Part shown: positions 29,101 through 37,851 of the stretch, in pieces
Layout of the letters: every line of letters starts with the position of its first letter
How positions within the stretch are numbered: position 1 is the stretch's first letter
Origin: Collinsella aerofaciens
GTDB lineage: Bacteria; Actinomycetota; Coriobacteriia; Coriobacteriales; Coriobacteriaceae
Assembly: GCF_009876115.1 (NCBI RefSeq)
Contig: NZ_WWSY01000012.1
Span: 1-64,000, forward strand
Direction: 5' to 3'
Length of the DNA: 64,000 nucleotides
Made by a program: the position numbers and the translations under genes
Notes under the pieces: generated by a model
What the model saw: the letters and a program-made list of their open reading frames with translations, nothing else
What the model was told of the DNA's origin: nothing
The model's database searches: none

Positions 29101-30829
29101 GCCCGGCATCGGCCTGATCTCGCCTCCGCCGCACCACGACATCTACTCTATCGAGGACCTGGCCGAGCTCATCTTCGACCTTAAGAACGCCAACCCCGGC
29201 GCACGCGTGTCGGTCAAGCTGGTCAGCGAGGCGGGCGTCGGCACCATCGCCACCGGTGTGGCCAAGGGTGCTGCCGACAAGATCTTGATCAGCGGTCACA
29301 ATGGCGGCTCGGGTGCCGCTGCGCGCGACTCTATCTGGCATGCGGGTCTGCCGCTGGAGCTTGGCCTTGCCGAGGCCCAGCAGACGCTGCTGCAAAACGG
29401 CCTGCGCTCGCGCGTGGTGCTCGAGGCCGACGGCAAGCTCATGGACGGCACCGACGTTGCCGTCGCCTGCTTGCTGGGCGCCGAGGAGTTTGGCTTTGCG
29501 ACCATGCCGCTCATCTCGATGGGCTGCCTCATGCAGCGCGACTGCCAGCAGGATACCTGCCCCGCCGGCATCGCCACGCAAAACTGCCGCCTGCGTCGCG
29601 GCTTCCGCGGCAAGCCCGAGCACGTCGAGCACTTTATGCTCTTTGTTGCCGAGCAACTGCGCGAGGTCATGGCGAGCCTGGGCTTCCGCACCGTCGACGA
29701 GATGGTCGGCCATCCCGAGTGCTTGCGCCAGATCGAGGTCCCGGGCAACCGCAAGGCTAACCTGCTCGATCTGACGCCCGTGCTGGCAAGCGCGACCTGC
29801 GAGTTCGGTGCCCACATCCCGGGTGCCGACGGCCGTCACTTCCTGCCCCAGATGGCCGCGGACAGCGAGCTCGACAAGACGCTCGACTCCACGCTGTTTG
29901 TGCCCTACACGGCCGACGCTCGCGCGCACCTGCGCCCGATTCGCTTCCGCGCCGATATCGCCAACGTCAACCGTTGCGTGGGCACCATCCTGGGCAACGC
30001 GGTGACCAAGGCGCATCCCGAGGGCCTGCCCGCCGGCTCCATCACCATCGACTGCGACGGTTCGGCCGGTCAGAGCTTTGGCGCCTTCCTGCCGCGCGGC
30101 ATTACGCTCAACGTGTGCGGCGACGCCAACGACTACTTTGGCAAGGGCCTTTCGGGCGGCGAGGTGTCGGTGCGCCCCAACCCGCATGCGACCTACAAGT
30201 TCGACGAGAACATCATCGTGGGCAATGTTGCGTTCTTTGGCGCTACGAGCGGACGCGGCTTCATTAACGGTCTGGCCGGCCAGCGCTTTGGCGTGCGCAA
30301 CTCCGGTGCCACCGTGGTGGTCGAGGGCTGCGGCAACCACGGCTGTGAGTACATGACGGGCGGCCTGGCGCTCATCCTGGGCGAGGTCGGGCAGAACTTT
30401 GCCGCCGGCATGACGGGCGGCGTGGCCTATGTCTTTGACCAGTACGGCACGCTCGATGCCCGCGTGAACTACGAGAGCGTTGAGCTCAAGGCCCCGACGG
30501 CCGGCGAGCTGGCGCAGATTCGCGAGCTCATCCAGGAGCACGTGGACGCGACACAGAGCCCACGCGGCATCAAGCTGCTCTACAGCTTTGAGACGATGAA
30601 CAAGCACTTTGTGAAGGTCATTCCGACCGAGTACGAGCGTGTGCTGGCGATTGTCGCTGCGAGCGAGGCTGCCGGCAAGACACATGCGCAGGCAGAGGAA
30701 CTGGCGTTTGACATTGTGACCGGTCGCGCGAGCGCCGCGGATGTCGCTCGCTTCGATATTGCGGGCGGTGCTGCGGGTGCTGCGTCCGCGGCCGCCAGCT
30801 CTGTTGCTTCGACCAAGAAGGAGGCGTAA
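26132..30829 (+). CDS. gltB: Glutamate synthase large subunit
   Basis: Large (alpha) subunit of NADPH-type glutamate synthase, 1,565 residues; transfers the amide of glutamine to 2-oxoglutarate. Four domains can be followed. The class II amidotransferase has its N-terminal nucleophile Cys21 in DACGIGALADING, so a 20-residue propeptide is removed. Next come the central domain, then the FMN/2-oxoglutarate barrel (ISPPPHHDIYSIEDLAELIFDLKN, GHNGGSGAA) with the 3Fe-4S Cys cluster CLMQRDCQQDTCPAGIATQ, and the C-terminal beta-helix with many Gly repeats (GGLALILGEVGQNFAAG). ATG 26132 has AGGGGAGG upstream. The gltD start follows by five bases. Confidence 0.97.
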   Translation: MQADSAQQQGLYRPEFDHDACGIGALADINGERHHQILDDALSILVNLEHRGGTGLEKNTGDGAGILFQVPHHFFRKEAQKCGQILPAEGDYGVAMLFFPQDDKGVEDARRVFEEGCAEAGVPLLFWREVPVDPHDLGETARACMPTILQAFLGRPDDTPAGDAFERRLYVCRRTIEKKADAEFALRDKIFYVCSMSSRTIVYKGMLVATQMRRFFIDLNDAAVKTAVALVHSRYSTNTTPSWERAHPNRFIIHNGEINTLKGNVNWIRAREPNLYSPVLQHDLERVMPIINREGSDSAILDNVLEFLVMNGRPLTRAASMLLPEPWDHNDSLSEERRAYDAYQSMLMEPWDGPAAIAFTDGRTLGAALDRNGLRPARYYVTRDGRFMLASEVGTIEVSPENIVTSGCLGPGQMLEVDFARGRVIYNDELRARYAKEKPYRDWIAEETLTVDALDEPAAPASAEDAEVPAAVRMAKLGYHWDDVDEVVRPMAQQGKAPLASMGIDAPLACLSKKTRSFFDYFYQLFAQVTNPPIDALREHMVTSTTLYLGNHGNLLEDSRTACQLVRLERPLLNDEEFEHICAIDRVGFKTRRFRAVYRRDAGEGALQAALKQLAEDVEAAVRDGVNIVVLSDRAAAGEVPVPSLLAVGCVHNHLIRAGVRTFADIVVESGDAVSPHDFAALVGYSASGIYPYNAHACIRDLAAHGDLDVTAEQGIANYNKAATAGIVSIMSKMGISTVQSYHSAQIFEAVGFTPEFVNAYFAGTVSRVGGMGVEDVEREQNERYDAALAILKSPAPDQLPTLGLTKWRPLGGEEHLIDPQAVYLLQTACREDSYDTFKEYSARLHRTGRAVRLRDLLDFDASGRTPVSLDEVEPALNIVRRFNTGAMSYGSISKEAHECMAIAMNRLHGRSNSGEGGEDPRRETPLANGDSKNSAIKQVASARFGVTSRYLCSAFEIQIKMAQGAKPGEGGHLPGKKVYPWIAEVRQSTPGIGLISPPPHHDIYSIEDLAELIFDLKNANPGARVSVKLVSEAGVGTIATGVAKGAADKILISGHNGGSGAAARDSIWHAGLPLELGLAEAQQTLLQNGLRSRVVLEADGKLMDGTDVAVACLLGAEEFGFATMPLISMGCLMQRDCQQDTCPAGIATQNCRLRRGFRGKPEHVEHFMLFVAEQLREVMASLGFRTVDEMVGHPECLRQIEVPGNRKANLLDLTPVLASATCEFGAHIPGADGRHFLPQMAADSELDKTLDSTLFVPYTADARAHLRPIRFRADIANVNRCVGTILGNAVTKAHPEGLPAGSITIDCDGSAGQSFGAFLPRGITLNVCGDANDYFGKGLSGGEVSVRPNPHATYKFDENIIVGNVAFFGATSGRGFINGLAGQRFGVRNSGATVVVEGCGNHGCEYMTGGLALILGEVGQNFAAGMTGGVAYVFDQYGTLDARVNYESVELKAPTAGELAQIRELIQEHVDATQSPRGIKLLYSFETMNKHFVKVIPTEYERVLAIVAASEAAGKTHAQAEELAFDIVTGRASAADVARFDIAGGAAGAASAAASSVASTKKEA

Positions 30830-30834
30830 GTGCC

Positions 30835-32316
<1,482 letters not shown>

Positions 32317-32677
32317 AGTAGTCATTTAAGAACGTCCCCAATGACTGGTCATTTTTTGTCTAGTCGTTGGGGACACTCTTTGCGCGCCTTCGAACGATTT
32401 GTTCGTTTGCTGACGTGCGGGTGTTCATTTGTCGACTTTTTGGGCTGTGGTCACCTGTTGTTTCTGTGGTGGCTGCGGGTATCTGGCTCAAAAGGGCGGG
32501 TTGGCCGTCTATGTTAACCTGCGGTTTTGTTGCGGTGCGCATTTCCGGTCAAGCTTTTCGTCAAGTGTTTGGTCAGTATCTGGTTTGCAGCCGGAGGCCT
32601 ATTTTGCCCGTGCTGGTCGTGGCTGCCCACCCTCCTCGTAAGCTCAAATTGAGGTCCATCAGTTTGAGGAGGATGCC
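32317..32677. other. 361-base intergenic region after gltD
   Basis: It holds the hairpin at 32334-32374. The remaining 300 bases are less GC-rich than the surrounding genes, with no frame of convincing codon use and no recognisable RNA. A ribosome site TTGAGGAGG stands before the next gene. Confidence 0.5.
32334..32374. repeat. GTCCCC-type hairpin after gltD
   Basis: GTCCCCAAtGACT pairs with AGTCgTTGGGGAC around GGTCATTTTTTGTCT. It may terminate gltBD, but there is no T-tract after the stem. It shares the GTCCC core with hairpins at 36324-36348, 36414-36441 and 36983-37063. Confidence 0.6.
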
Positions 32678-33385
32678 ATGACTGACCACGCTTTAGACCG
32701 AGCGCAGCTAGCCGAAGCCGTTGGCAACGATATTGCCGACATGGCTCACTTTTGGATGCTGCGGAAGTTTCAATTCCTGGAGCCGGCGTGCGAGCAGTTC
32801 GAGATTATCGTCGATCCGTGGCTCAACTATTGCGAGGAACCATCTCAAAACGAAATCATGGCCTACAACATGGCGTTTACCGATTGGCTGCTGTTTGAGC
32901 GCCCCTATTACCACGGCAAGACGCTGTTGGATCTGTATGTGGACGAGCCAGCAGCGTCAATTTCTCCTGCTTCGCTCGGGCGACTTAAGCAGGTACGTGA
33001 CACGCAGTATTTCTCGCGCTTTGGCATTTTGGACAAGGATCCCGCGACTGGCATGGTCGTGCTGAAGGACACGCGCACCGATCGTCGCTTTGACGTCTAC
33101 GACCCACATATCGTGCAAAAGGAGCACTGGAACGATGGTGCGATTGCGGTGCGACTCGCGTGCGTCGACGATGTCTGGCTGACGGCGGGGCAGCTCTACC
33201 TGTATGATATCGCGCGCCTGTGCGACACGGCGGTCGACGGGCCAGGCGCGGTGCATCCCGAGGACCTCGAGGACGGTTTCGACACCTCGTGCATCAGCTT
33301 CTTTTTGCGCCTGGTCCGCGACATCATGGGCGCCCAGGGGCGCTACGTAAAGTCGCTCAACATCTACGAGCAGGAGTGGGAGTAG
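32678..33385 (+). CDS. Conserved-looking hypothetical protein
   Basis: Soluble protein of 235 residues, function not recognised. The pattern NMAFTDWLLFERPYYHGKTLLDLY, then LGRLKQVRDTQYFSRFGILDKDPATGMVVLKDTRTDRRFDVYDP, resembles a domain often found in proteins carrying SEC-C zinc motifs, but the SEC-C motif is absent here. Two aromatic-rich segments (AHFWMLRKFQFLEPACEQF, SLNIYEQEWE) frame it. GAGGAGG precedes ATG 32678 with good spacing, and codon use is like the neighbours, so it is a real gene. It lies between gltBD and hairpin array C. Confidence 0.7.
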   Translation: MTDHALDRAQLAEAVGNDIADMAHFWMLRKFQFLEPACEQFEIIVDPWLNYCEEPSQNEIMAYNMAFTDWLLFERPYYHGKTLLDLYVDEPAASISPASLGRLKQVRDTQYFSRFGILDKDPATGMVVLKDTRTDRRFDVYDPHIVQKEHWNDGAIAVRLACVDDVWLTAGQLYLYDIARLCDTAVDGPGAVHPEDLEDGFDTSCISFFLRLVRDIMGAQGRYVKSLNIYEQEWE

Positions 33386-33421
33386 GGGATGTGACTGGTG
33401 TCGCCCTGCTGCCCTGACTTT

Positions 33422-33558
33422 GTCTCAATCTGTAACGTTTGGCGGCTGTTTGGGCCCGTAACTGTTACAGATTGAGACGGAAGGTTGGCGGCTGCCGAAA
33501 GATCTTGTTCTGTAACAACTAGAGGCTCAAGGACTGTCTTCCTGTTACAGATCAAGAC
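33422..33558. repeat. Tandem hairpin array C (2 units)
   Basis: Unit C1 at 33422-33478 and C2 at 33502-33558, 57 bp each, 80 bp apart. C1 arms are matched variants (GTCTCAATC and GATTGAGAC). The array ends 26 bases before the likely start codon of the DUF559-like gene. Confidence 0.95.
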
Positions 33559-33584
33559 ATTTGCCAGCGGAGGCAACAGCTGCG

Positions 33585-34655
33585 ATGGTCCATTTGTCTG
33601 ACGTGGTGGTGATGAAAGTGTCTAATACCGTTCTCAAACACAAACATGCGACTCGCAACACGTTGGCGCGGAATAGGATGCTCGCGCGGCTCACGGAGAC
33701 GGCCAAGCAAGGTGCGCTGCTCGCAACGCATGACAATACCGAGCTCATGTGGCTACGACGCCATGTTGGAACCGACGATATCGCGGAGCCCGAACCGTAT
33801 CTGTTCTATTTTCAGCATGATTGGGATGCATTGACGCTGGCGGAGCGAACACTGAGGACTATCAAAGGGCTTGCAGGGTTCCATCCCGATTGGGCGTTTT
33901 GGGGCTATGACGCGGCGCTTTTGTGGGGTCTGGAGGTGCCGAATGATCTGCTCGGGCCGCGTTTCCTTGTTAAGACTTGCTGTTCGGTGACGTTGAGCGG
34001 CGGGTGCAGGTTGTTGCGTCCGCAGATGGCGGGCGCGCTCGAGCGCGTCGACGGCGTGCGGGTGACGTCGTTTTGGCGCACGGCGGAGGATTGCTTGCTG
34101 CGTGCGCCGTTCTCCTATGGGTTGGCGATTGCCGATTCTGCACTGCGGGCGAAAGGCGTATCACGTGGGGATTTGTGCGAGCGCCTCCGCGCCGATTGCG
34201 AGGGCAGGCGAGGGTATCGCAGGGCACAGGTGATTGCGTCGTATGCAGACGGGCTGTCCGAAAACGGCGGCGAGTCTCGGTTCCGAGCATTCTTTATTGC
34301 GTACGGCTTTCCGGTTCCGGAGCTGCAGGTGGAGTTTCGCGACCCGCTCGATCCGAGCCAGGTGTTTCGCGTCGACTATTTTTGGCGGCTCGAGGACGGG
34401 ACGTGTGTCATCGGCGAGCTCGACGGAAAGGGGAAGTACACCTTGCAGAACGGCGAGGGTCGGGAGTCGGTCGACCCATTCGTGGCGGAGCGTCAGCGGG
34501 AATCTCATCTGACAATGCTCGGGCATAAGGTGCTTCGGTTTACGTTTAACGAACTCAAAGACCCGGGGAAGCTGGTCGAGAAAATGAGGCTGGCGGGTAT
34601 TCCTCGGCAGGCTGAATTGGCTGAGGAGTGGAGACGCCAGTGGTATGGGCGCTGA
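33585..34655 (+). CDS. DUF559-like PD-(D/E)XK nuclease-fold protein, AbiEi-like N-terminus
   Basis: Protein of 356 residues. The C-terminal part resembles the Vsr/DUF559 nuclease fold: SRFRAFFIAYGFPVPELQVEF, then Asp264 (VDYFW) and the E-x-D-G-K motif at 278-282 (GELDGKGKY), then ESHLTMLGHKVLRFTFNEL. Those acidic and Lys residues are the expected metal-binding positions. The N-terminal 250 residues look like the helical and AbiEi-type regions of actinobacterial relatives. Actual nuclease activity is not shown for such proteins. ATG 33585 has GCGGAGG about 13 bases upstream; ATG 33612 is an alternative. The gene sits alone between hairpin arrays C and D, 26 bases from one and 8 from the other. 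Confidence 0.72.
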   Translation: MVHLSDVVVMKVSNTVLKHKHATRNTLARNRMLARLTETAKQGALLATHDNTELMWLRRHVGTDDIAEPEPYLFYFQHDWDALTLAERTLRTIKGLAGFHPDWAFWGYDAALLWGLEVPNDLLGPRFLVKTCCSVTLSGGCRLLRPQMAGALERVDGVRVTSFWRTAEDCLLRAPFSYGLAIADSALRAKGVSRGDLCERLRADCEGRRGYRRAQVIASYADGLSENGGESRFRAFFIAYGFPVPELQVEFRDPLDPSQVFRVDYFWRLEDGTCVIGELDGKGKYTLQNGEGRESVDPFVAERQRESHLTMLGHKVLRFTFNELKDPGKLVEKMRLAGIPRQAELAEEWRRQWYGR

Positions 34656-34663
34656 GAGGTTTC

Positions 34664-34801
34664 GTCTCGATCTGTAACGTTTAGAGGTTGTTTGAGCTCG
34701 TAATTGTTACAGATCGAGACAAGCCGGTGAAACGTCGACCGAATATCTCGATCTGTAACATCAAGGGGCCCAATAACCCTGTACCTGTTACAGATCGAGA
34801 C
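34664..34801. repeat. Tandem hairpin array D (2 units)
   Basis: Unit D1 at 34664-34720 and D2 at 34745-34801, 57 bp each, 81 bp apart. D1 begins 8 bases after the stop of the DUF559-like gene. Confidence 0.95.
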
Positions 34802-34949
34802 ATTTCCCTGATGTTGCTGAGGTGGGGCTCAACGTATTACGTCCCCCACATCCCCTCTTCCCTCCGTTAACCGATGCGTCTGCAGCAATCCAGCGGGACT
34901 AGGTAATAATGGACAAATGTTCATGTTAATCGTGAGGGAGGAGCTCGAT

Positions 34950-36320
34950 ATGGCGTCTGCCGATCGTTCCACGTTGTTTATCAATGCGACTGTTCTGGAT
35001 GGTTCGGAACATATGGAGCCGCAGCCCGACATGGCCGTGGCCGTTGAGCGCGGTGTCATCACATGGATGGGGCCGAGTGCTGTGGCGCAGGCGCCCGCGG
35101 GTGCCGAGGTTATCGACCTGGGTGGTGCGTATCTCATGCCGGGCCTCATCAATATGCATGTGCATCTGTGCGGTTCGGGCAAGCCGGTTTCGGCGGGCGA
35201 TGCGGGTGCGTTGATGAAGAAGCTCGATAATCCCGTGGGGCGCGCCATCGTGCGCCATATCCTCAAAGGTAGCGCCCAGCAGCAGCTTGCAAGCGGCGTG
35301 ACCACGGTGCGCGGTGCAGGCGACCCGCTGTTTGCCGATCTGGCCGTGCGCGATGCTATCGATGCCGGCAAGTATCAAGGTCCTCGCCTGGTGGCGCCGG
35401 GAACGGGCGTCACGGTGCCGGGCGGCCATGGTGCAGGACTGTTCGCCCAGGTGGCTAACAGTCCCGCCGAGGCAGCCGAACAGGTGCGCGACCTGTATGC
35501 GCGCGGTGCCGACGTCATTAAGCTGTTCGTAACGGGCGGTGTGTTCGATGCGACCGAGGTGGGCGAGCCGGGCGTGCTGCGTATGCCGGTGGAGGTTGCC
35601 GCGGCGGCGTGCAAGGCGGCACACGATATGGGCCTTCCGGTCATGGCCCATGTCGAGAGTACCGAGGGCGTGAAGGCCGCGCTTGAGGCCGGGGTCGACA
35701 CGATCGAGCACGGTGCCCCGATGACGCCCGAGATCCTGGAGCTGTATCGCGGTGCCGCGGGCACACAGCTCGAGGGACGCGCGCCGAGTGTGACCTGCAC
35801 GATCAGCCCGGCGCTGCCGTTTGTATTGCTCGACCCGGAAAAGACCCATTCGGCCGATACACAAAAGAAGAACGGCGACATCGTGTGCTCGGGCATCATC
35901 GAGAGCGCCCGTGCCGCACTGGAAGCTGGCATTAAGGTGGGCCTGGGCACGGACTCAAGCTGCCCGTTCGTGACGCAGTACGACATGTGGCGCGAGGTGG
36001 CCTATTTTGCCAAGTATGTCGGCGTGAGCAACGCCTTCGCGCTGCATACGGCTACGCAAGTCAACGCCGAGCTGCTGGGGCTGGGCGGCGAGACCGGCAC
36101 AATCGAGTGCGGCAAGGCCGCCGATATCTTGGTGACGCGCAAGAATCCGCTCGACGACCTGTGCGCTCTGCGTGAGCCGATACATGTGATGTGTCGCGGT
36201 GATCTGGTACGCAAGCTCAAGGTGAAGCGTATTCCCGAGGTGGACGCCGAGCTCAACGCGATTATGGACATGCCTGCCGAAGCGCTTGCCGAGGAGCTCG
36301 CCCGCGATGGCGTAGCATAG
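34950..36320 (+). CDS. Metal-dependent amidohydrolase
   Basis: Enzyme of the amidohydrolase superfamily, 456 residues, close to the imidazolonepropionase/prolidase-like group. It has the metal-binding HxH (His70-Val-His72 in GLINMHVHL), a carboxylation-type Lys in ADVIKLFVTGG, His in PVMAHVES and in DTIEHGAPM, and the Asp in GLGTDSSCPF. The composite beta domain flanks the barrel (NATVLDGSE at the start, IECGKAADILVTRKNPLDDL near the end). The substrate is unknown; relatives hydrolyse dipeptides or cyclic amides. The start at ATG 34950 is set by GGGAGGAG at 34936-34943. It is a single-gene unit with a terminator. Confidence 0.85.
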   Translation: MASADRSTLFINATVLDGSEHMEPQPDMAVAVERGVITWMGPSAVAQAPAGAEVIDLGGAYLMPGLINMHVHLCGSGKPVSAGDAGALMKKLDNPVGRAIVRHILKGSAQQQLASGVTTVRGAGDPLFADLAVRDAIDAGKYQGPRLVAPGTGVTVPGGHGAGLFAQVANSPAEAAEQVRDLYARGADVIKLFVTGGVFDATEVGEPGVLRMPVEVAAAACKAAHDMGLPVMAHVESTEGVKAALEAGVDTIEHGAPMTPEILELYRGAAGTQLEGRAPSVTCTISPALPFVLLDPEKTHSADTQKKNGDIVCSGIIESARAALEAGIKVGLGTDSSCPFVTQYDMWREVAYFAKYVGVSNAFALHTATQVNAELLGLGGETGTIECGKAADILVTRKNPLDDLCALREPIHVMCRGDLVRKLKVKRIPEVDAELNAIMDMPAEALAEELARDGVA

Positions 36321-36323
36321 GTG

Positions 36324-36348
36324 TGACAAAGGGACGGTCCCTTTGTCA
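36324..36348. repeat. Perfect 25-base palindrome after the amidohydrolase gene
   Basis: TGACAAAGGGAC, one central base, and its exact complement. It shares the GGGAC/GTCCC core with other short hairpins in the window. Confidence 0.7.
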
Positions 36349-36352
36349 TAAT

Positions 36353-36391
36353 AAAAAAGCCGAGGTCTCAACACGAGGCCTCGGCTTTTTT
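36353..36391. terminator. Bidirectional terminator
   Basis: AAAAAAGCCGAGG and CCTCGGCTTTTTT form a perfect 13-bp stem with A-run and T-run, so it can end transcription from both sides: the amidohydrolase gene (+) and the zinc-ribbon protein gene (-). Confidence 0.88.
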
Positions 36392-36413
36392 ATCGAACAA
36401 ATACTTAAGATTT

Positions 36414-36441
36414 GGGACAAACAAACCTGATTAATTTGTCC
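36414..36441. repeat. GGGACAAA hairpin
   Basis: GGGACAAA pairs with TTTGTCCC around a short AT-rich loop (CAAACCTGATTAA). Another member of the GTCCC-core group, next to the terminator. Confidence 0.55.
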
Positions 36442-36453
36442 CGCGTGCGGGCG

Positions 36454-36927
36454 CTAGGAGCGGGTTTCCATCTTGGCGTGGCACTTGGGGCAGGTGACGC
36501 GGATCTTGCCTTTGCCCTTGGGAACAGAGAGTATCTGGCCGCAGTTGGGGCACTTGAGGTATGCCGTGGTCTTGCGACCCTTCCACATCTTCTTGGCCGT
36601 GCGCTTGGCACGCTCAAAGTCTTCCTTGCTGGTGCCGGCTGCGCGTGAGGTGCTAGCCGCTGCAGCGCCGCCGCCCAAGCTGGCGACGAACTTGCCCAAG
36701 CCGGGAACATTGGCGGTCGCGGCGACAAAGGCCTCGTTCTCCTTGCGACGTGCATCGATATTTTTGGACAGGCCGCGCAGCACGCCAATCACGATTACGG
36801 CGATGGCAATCCAGCTGAGCCACTGGATGCGGGCTATCGATCCGATCATCGCGATGACGATGCCGGCAAAACCCATCACGATGGTGAGTTCATCGGCACC
36901 ATTGCGACCCTTCATAAAGTCATTCAT
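36454..36927 (-). CDS. Small membrane protein with C-terminal zinc ribbon
   Basis: Protein of 157 residues, function unknown. Two hydrophobic helices (about 16-34 and 37-52) are followed by a basic, Ala-rich linker and a C-terminal zinc ribbon (LKCPNCGQILSVPKGKGKIRVTCPKCHAKMETRS) with four Cys, of the type that ends many membrane-linked proteins. The ribbon probably faces the cytoplasm. AAAGG precedes ATG 36927 on the minus strand. It stands alone. Confidence 0.75.
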   Translation of the reverse strand: MNDFMKGRNGADELTIVMGFAGIVIAMIGSIARIQWLSWIAIAVIVIGVLRGLSKNIDARRKENEAFVAATANVPGLGKFVASLGGGAAAASTSRAAGTSKEDFERAKRTAKKMWKGRKTTAYLKCPNCGQILSVPKGKGKIRVTCPKCHAKMETRS

Positions 36928-36982
36928 GCAAATTGCCTTTCATTCGATATGCCGCACGCCTTTATACCCGATTTAGAGCAAG

Positions 36983-37063
36983 GGGGACAGGTTAATCTGC
37001 ACCAATGTGGTGCAAACGTACCTATCCCCGATACACCAAGACGGTGCAAAGCGGTCTGTCCCC
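36983..37063. repeat. 81-bp compound hairpin with GGGGACAG ends
   Basis: Outer arms GGGGACAG (36983-36990) and CTGTCCCC (37056-37063) enclose two smaller hairpins, TGCACC/GGTGCA and CACC/GGTG. It lies between the zinc-ribbon gene's 5' end and the csoR 3' end. Confidence 0.6.
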
Positions 37064-37074
37064 AATGCCCCCAA

Positions 37075-37347
37075 TTACTTGGAGAGCTTGTCGACGACGC
37101 GTTCGATCTCGGCGAGCTTGGCGGCTTTGAGGTCTTCGTCGCCCGATTCGATTGCCGAAGTCACGCAGCCCTCGATATGCGCCTTGAGCACGTCGGCGTT
37201 AATGCGCGCGAGGAGCGCCTGCGTGGCCATGAGCTGCGTGGAAATATCGACGCAATAGCGGTCCTCATCGACCATCCGCAAGATGCCGTCGATCTGGCCG
37301 CGTGCCGTCTTGAGCATGCGGGTCACCGATTTATGGTCTGCCATCAT
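37075..37347 (-). CDS. csoR: CsoR-family copper-sensing repressor
   Basis: Small all-helical repressor of the CsoR/RcnR (DUF156) family, 90 residues. The three Cu(I) ligands are present: Cys32 (DRYCVDIST), His57 and Cys61 (KAHIEGCV), which marks a copper sensor rather than an Ni/Co or formaldehyde sensor. Two adjacent Met codons could start it; GAGGAC precedes 37347. It is the third gene after copA and copZ on this strand. The likely target is the ACCCCC-T-GGGGGT dyad before copA at 40255-40267. Confidence 0.9.
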   Translation of the reverse strand: MMADHKSVTRMLKTARGQIDGILRMVDEDRYCVDISTQLMATQALLARINADVLKAHIEGCVTSAIESGDEDLKAAKLAEIERVVDKLSK

Positions 37348-37389
37348 GGCGGGTCCTCGTTTCTGGTCGATCTTTCGGATATCCCTGTC

Positions 37390-37456
37390 AGTTGCGGTGA
37401 AATACGGACCGTTTAAAGGCCTAGGGCGGCACAACAGTCCGTATTTCACCGCAACT
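37390..37456. repeat. 67-bp hairpin repeat, copy 2 (GTTGCGGTG family)
   Basis: AGTTGCGGTGAAATACGGAC and its complement form a stem of about 20 bp with an unrelated loop of about 23 bases. It lies between copZ and csoR. Length identical to copy 1 at 22162-22228. Confidence 0.9.
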
Positions 37457-37482
37457 TCTGAGGATTGAGTAGGCAGCGTCTG

Positions 37483-37704
37483 CTACGCGGCAGTTACGGA
37501 CAGGGCGTGGAATTTCTCGCCGGCGCCCTCGACGGCGGCGGCGAGCTGCTCGGCGGTCACGGTGTCGGCACACTCCACCTGGACGGTCTGGGTCTCGTGA
37601 TCGGCATCGGCGTCGGTCACGCCGGCCACGTTGAGTAGCGCCGTCTCGACAGTAGCATCGCAGTGGCCGCACATAAGGCCGGAAGTCTTGATTGTGAATC
37701 GCAT
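37483..37704 (-). CDS. copZ: Copper chaperone CopZ (heavy-metal-associated domain)
   Basis: Single HMA domain of 73 residues. The metal site MCGHC (Met11, Cys12, Cys15 in SGLMCGHCDATVETALLNV) binds Cu(I) and hands it to CopA or CsoR. AGAGGA precedes ATG 37704. It lies between copA and csoR on the same strand. The gap to copA (147 bases) contains a small perfect hairpin GCGTAC-CAAA-GTACGC. Confidence 0.9.
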   Translation of the reverse strand: MRFTIKTSGLMCGHCDATVETALLNVAGVTDADADHETQTVQVECADTVTAEQLAAAVEGAGEKFHALSVTAA

Positions 37705-37851
37705 GGGTATTCCTCTCTGTTGTGTCGGCTTTCCCAGGCACCCGATCTTGACCTTCAAACCGTCGCTCGCGTACCAAAGTACGCGTCGCTCCTCTTTCAG
37801 GCCAATCTCGGGCACCTGGAAAACCCGTTCTAAATGGACTTAATGGTGAGC

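Noticed and set aside
33422..34801. Integron attC sites around a gene cassette
   Set aside because: The hairpins lack the attC end motifs (GTTRRRY/RYYYAAC arrangement), come in tandem pairs without cassettes between units, and no integron integrase is seen.
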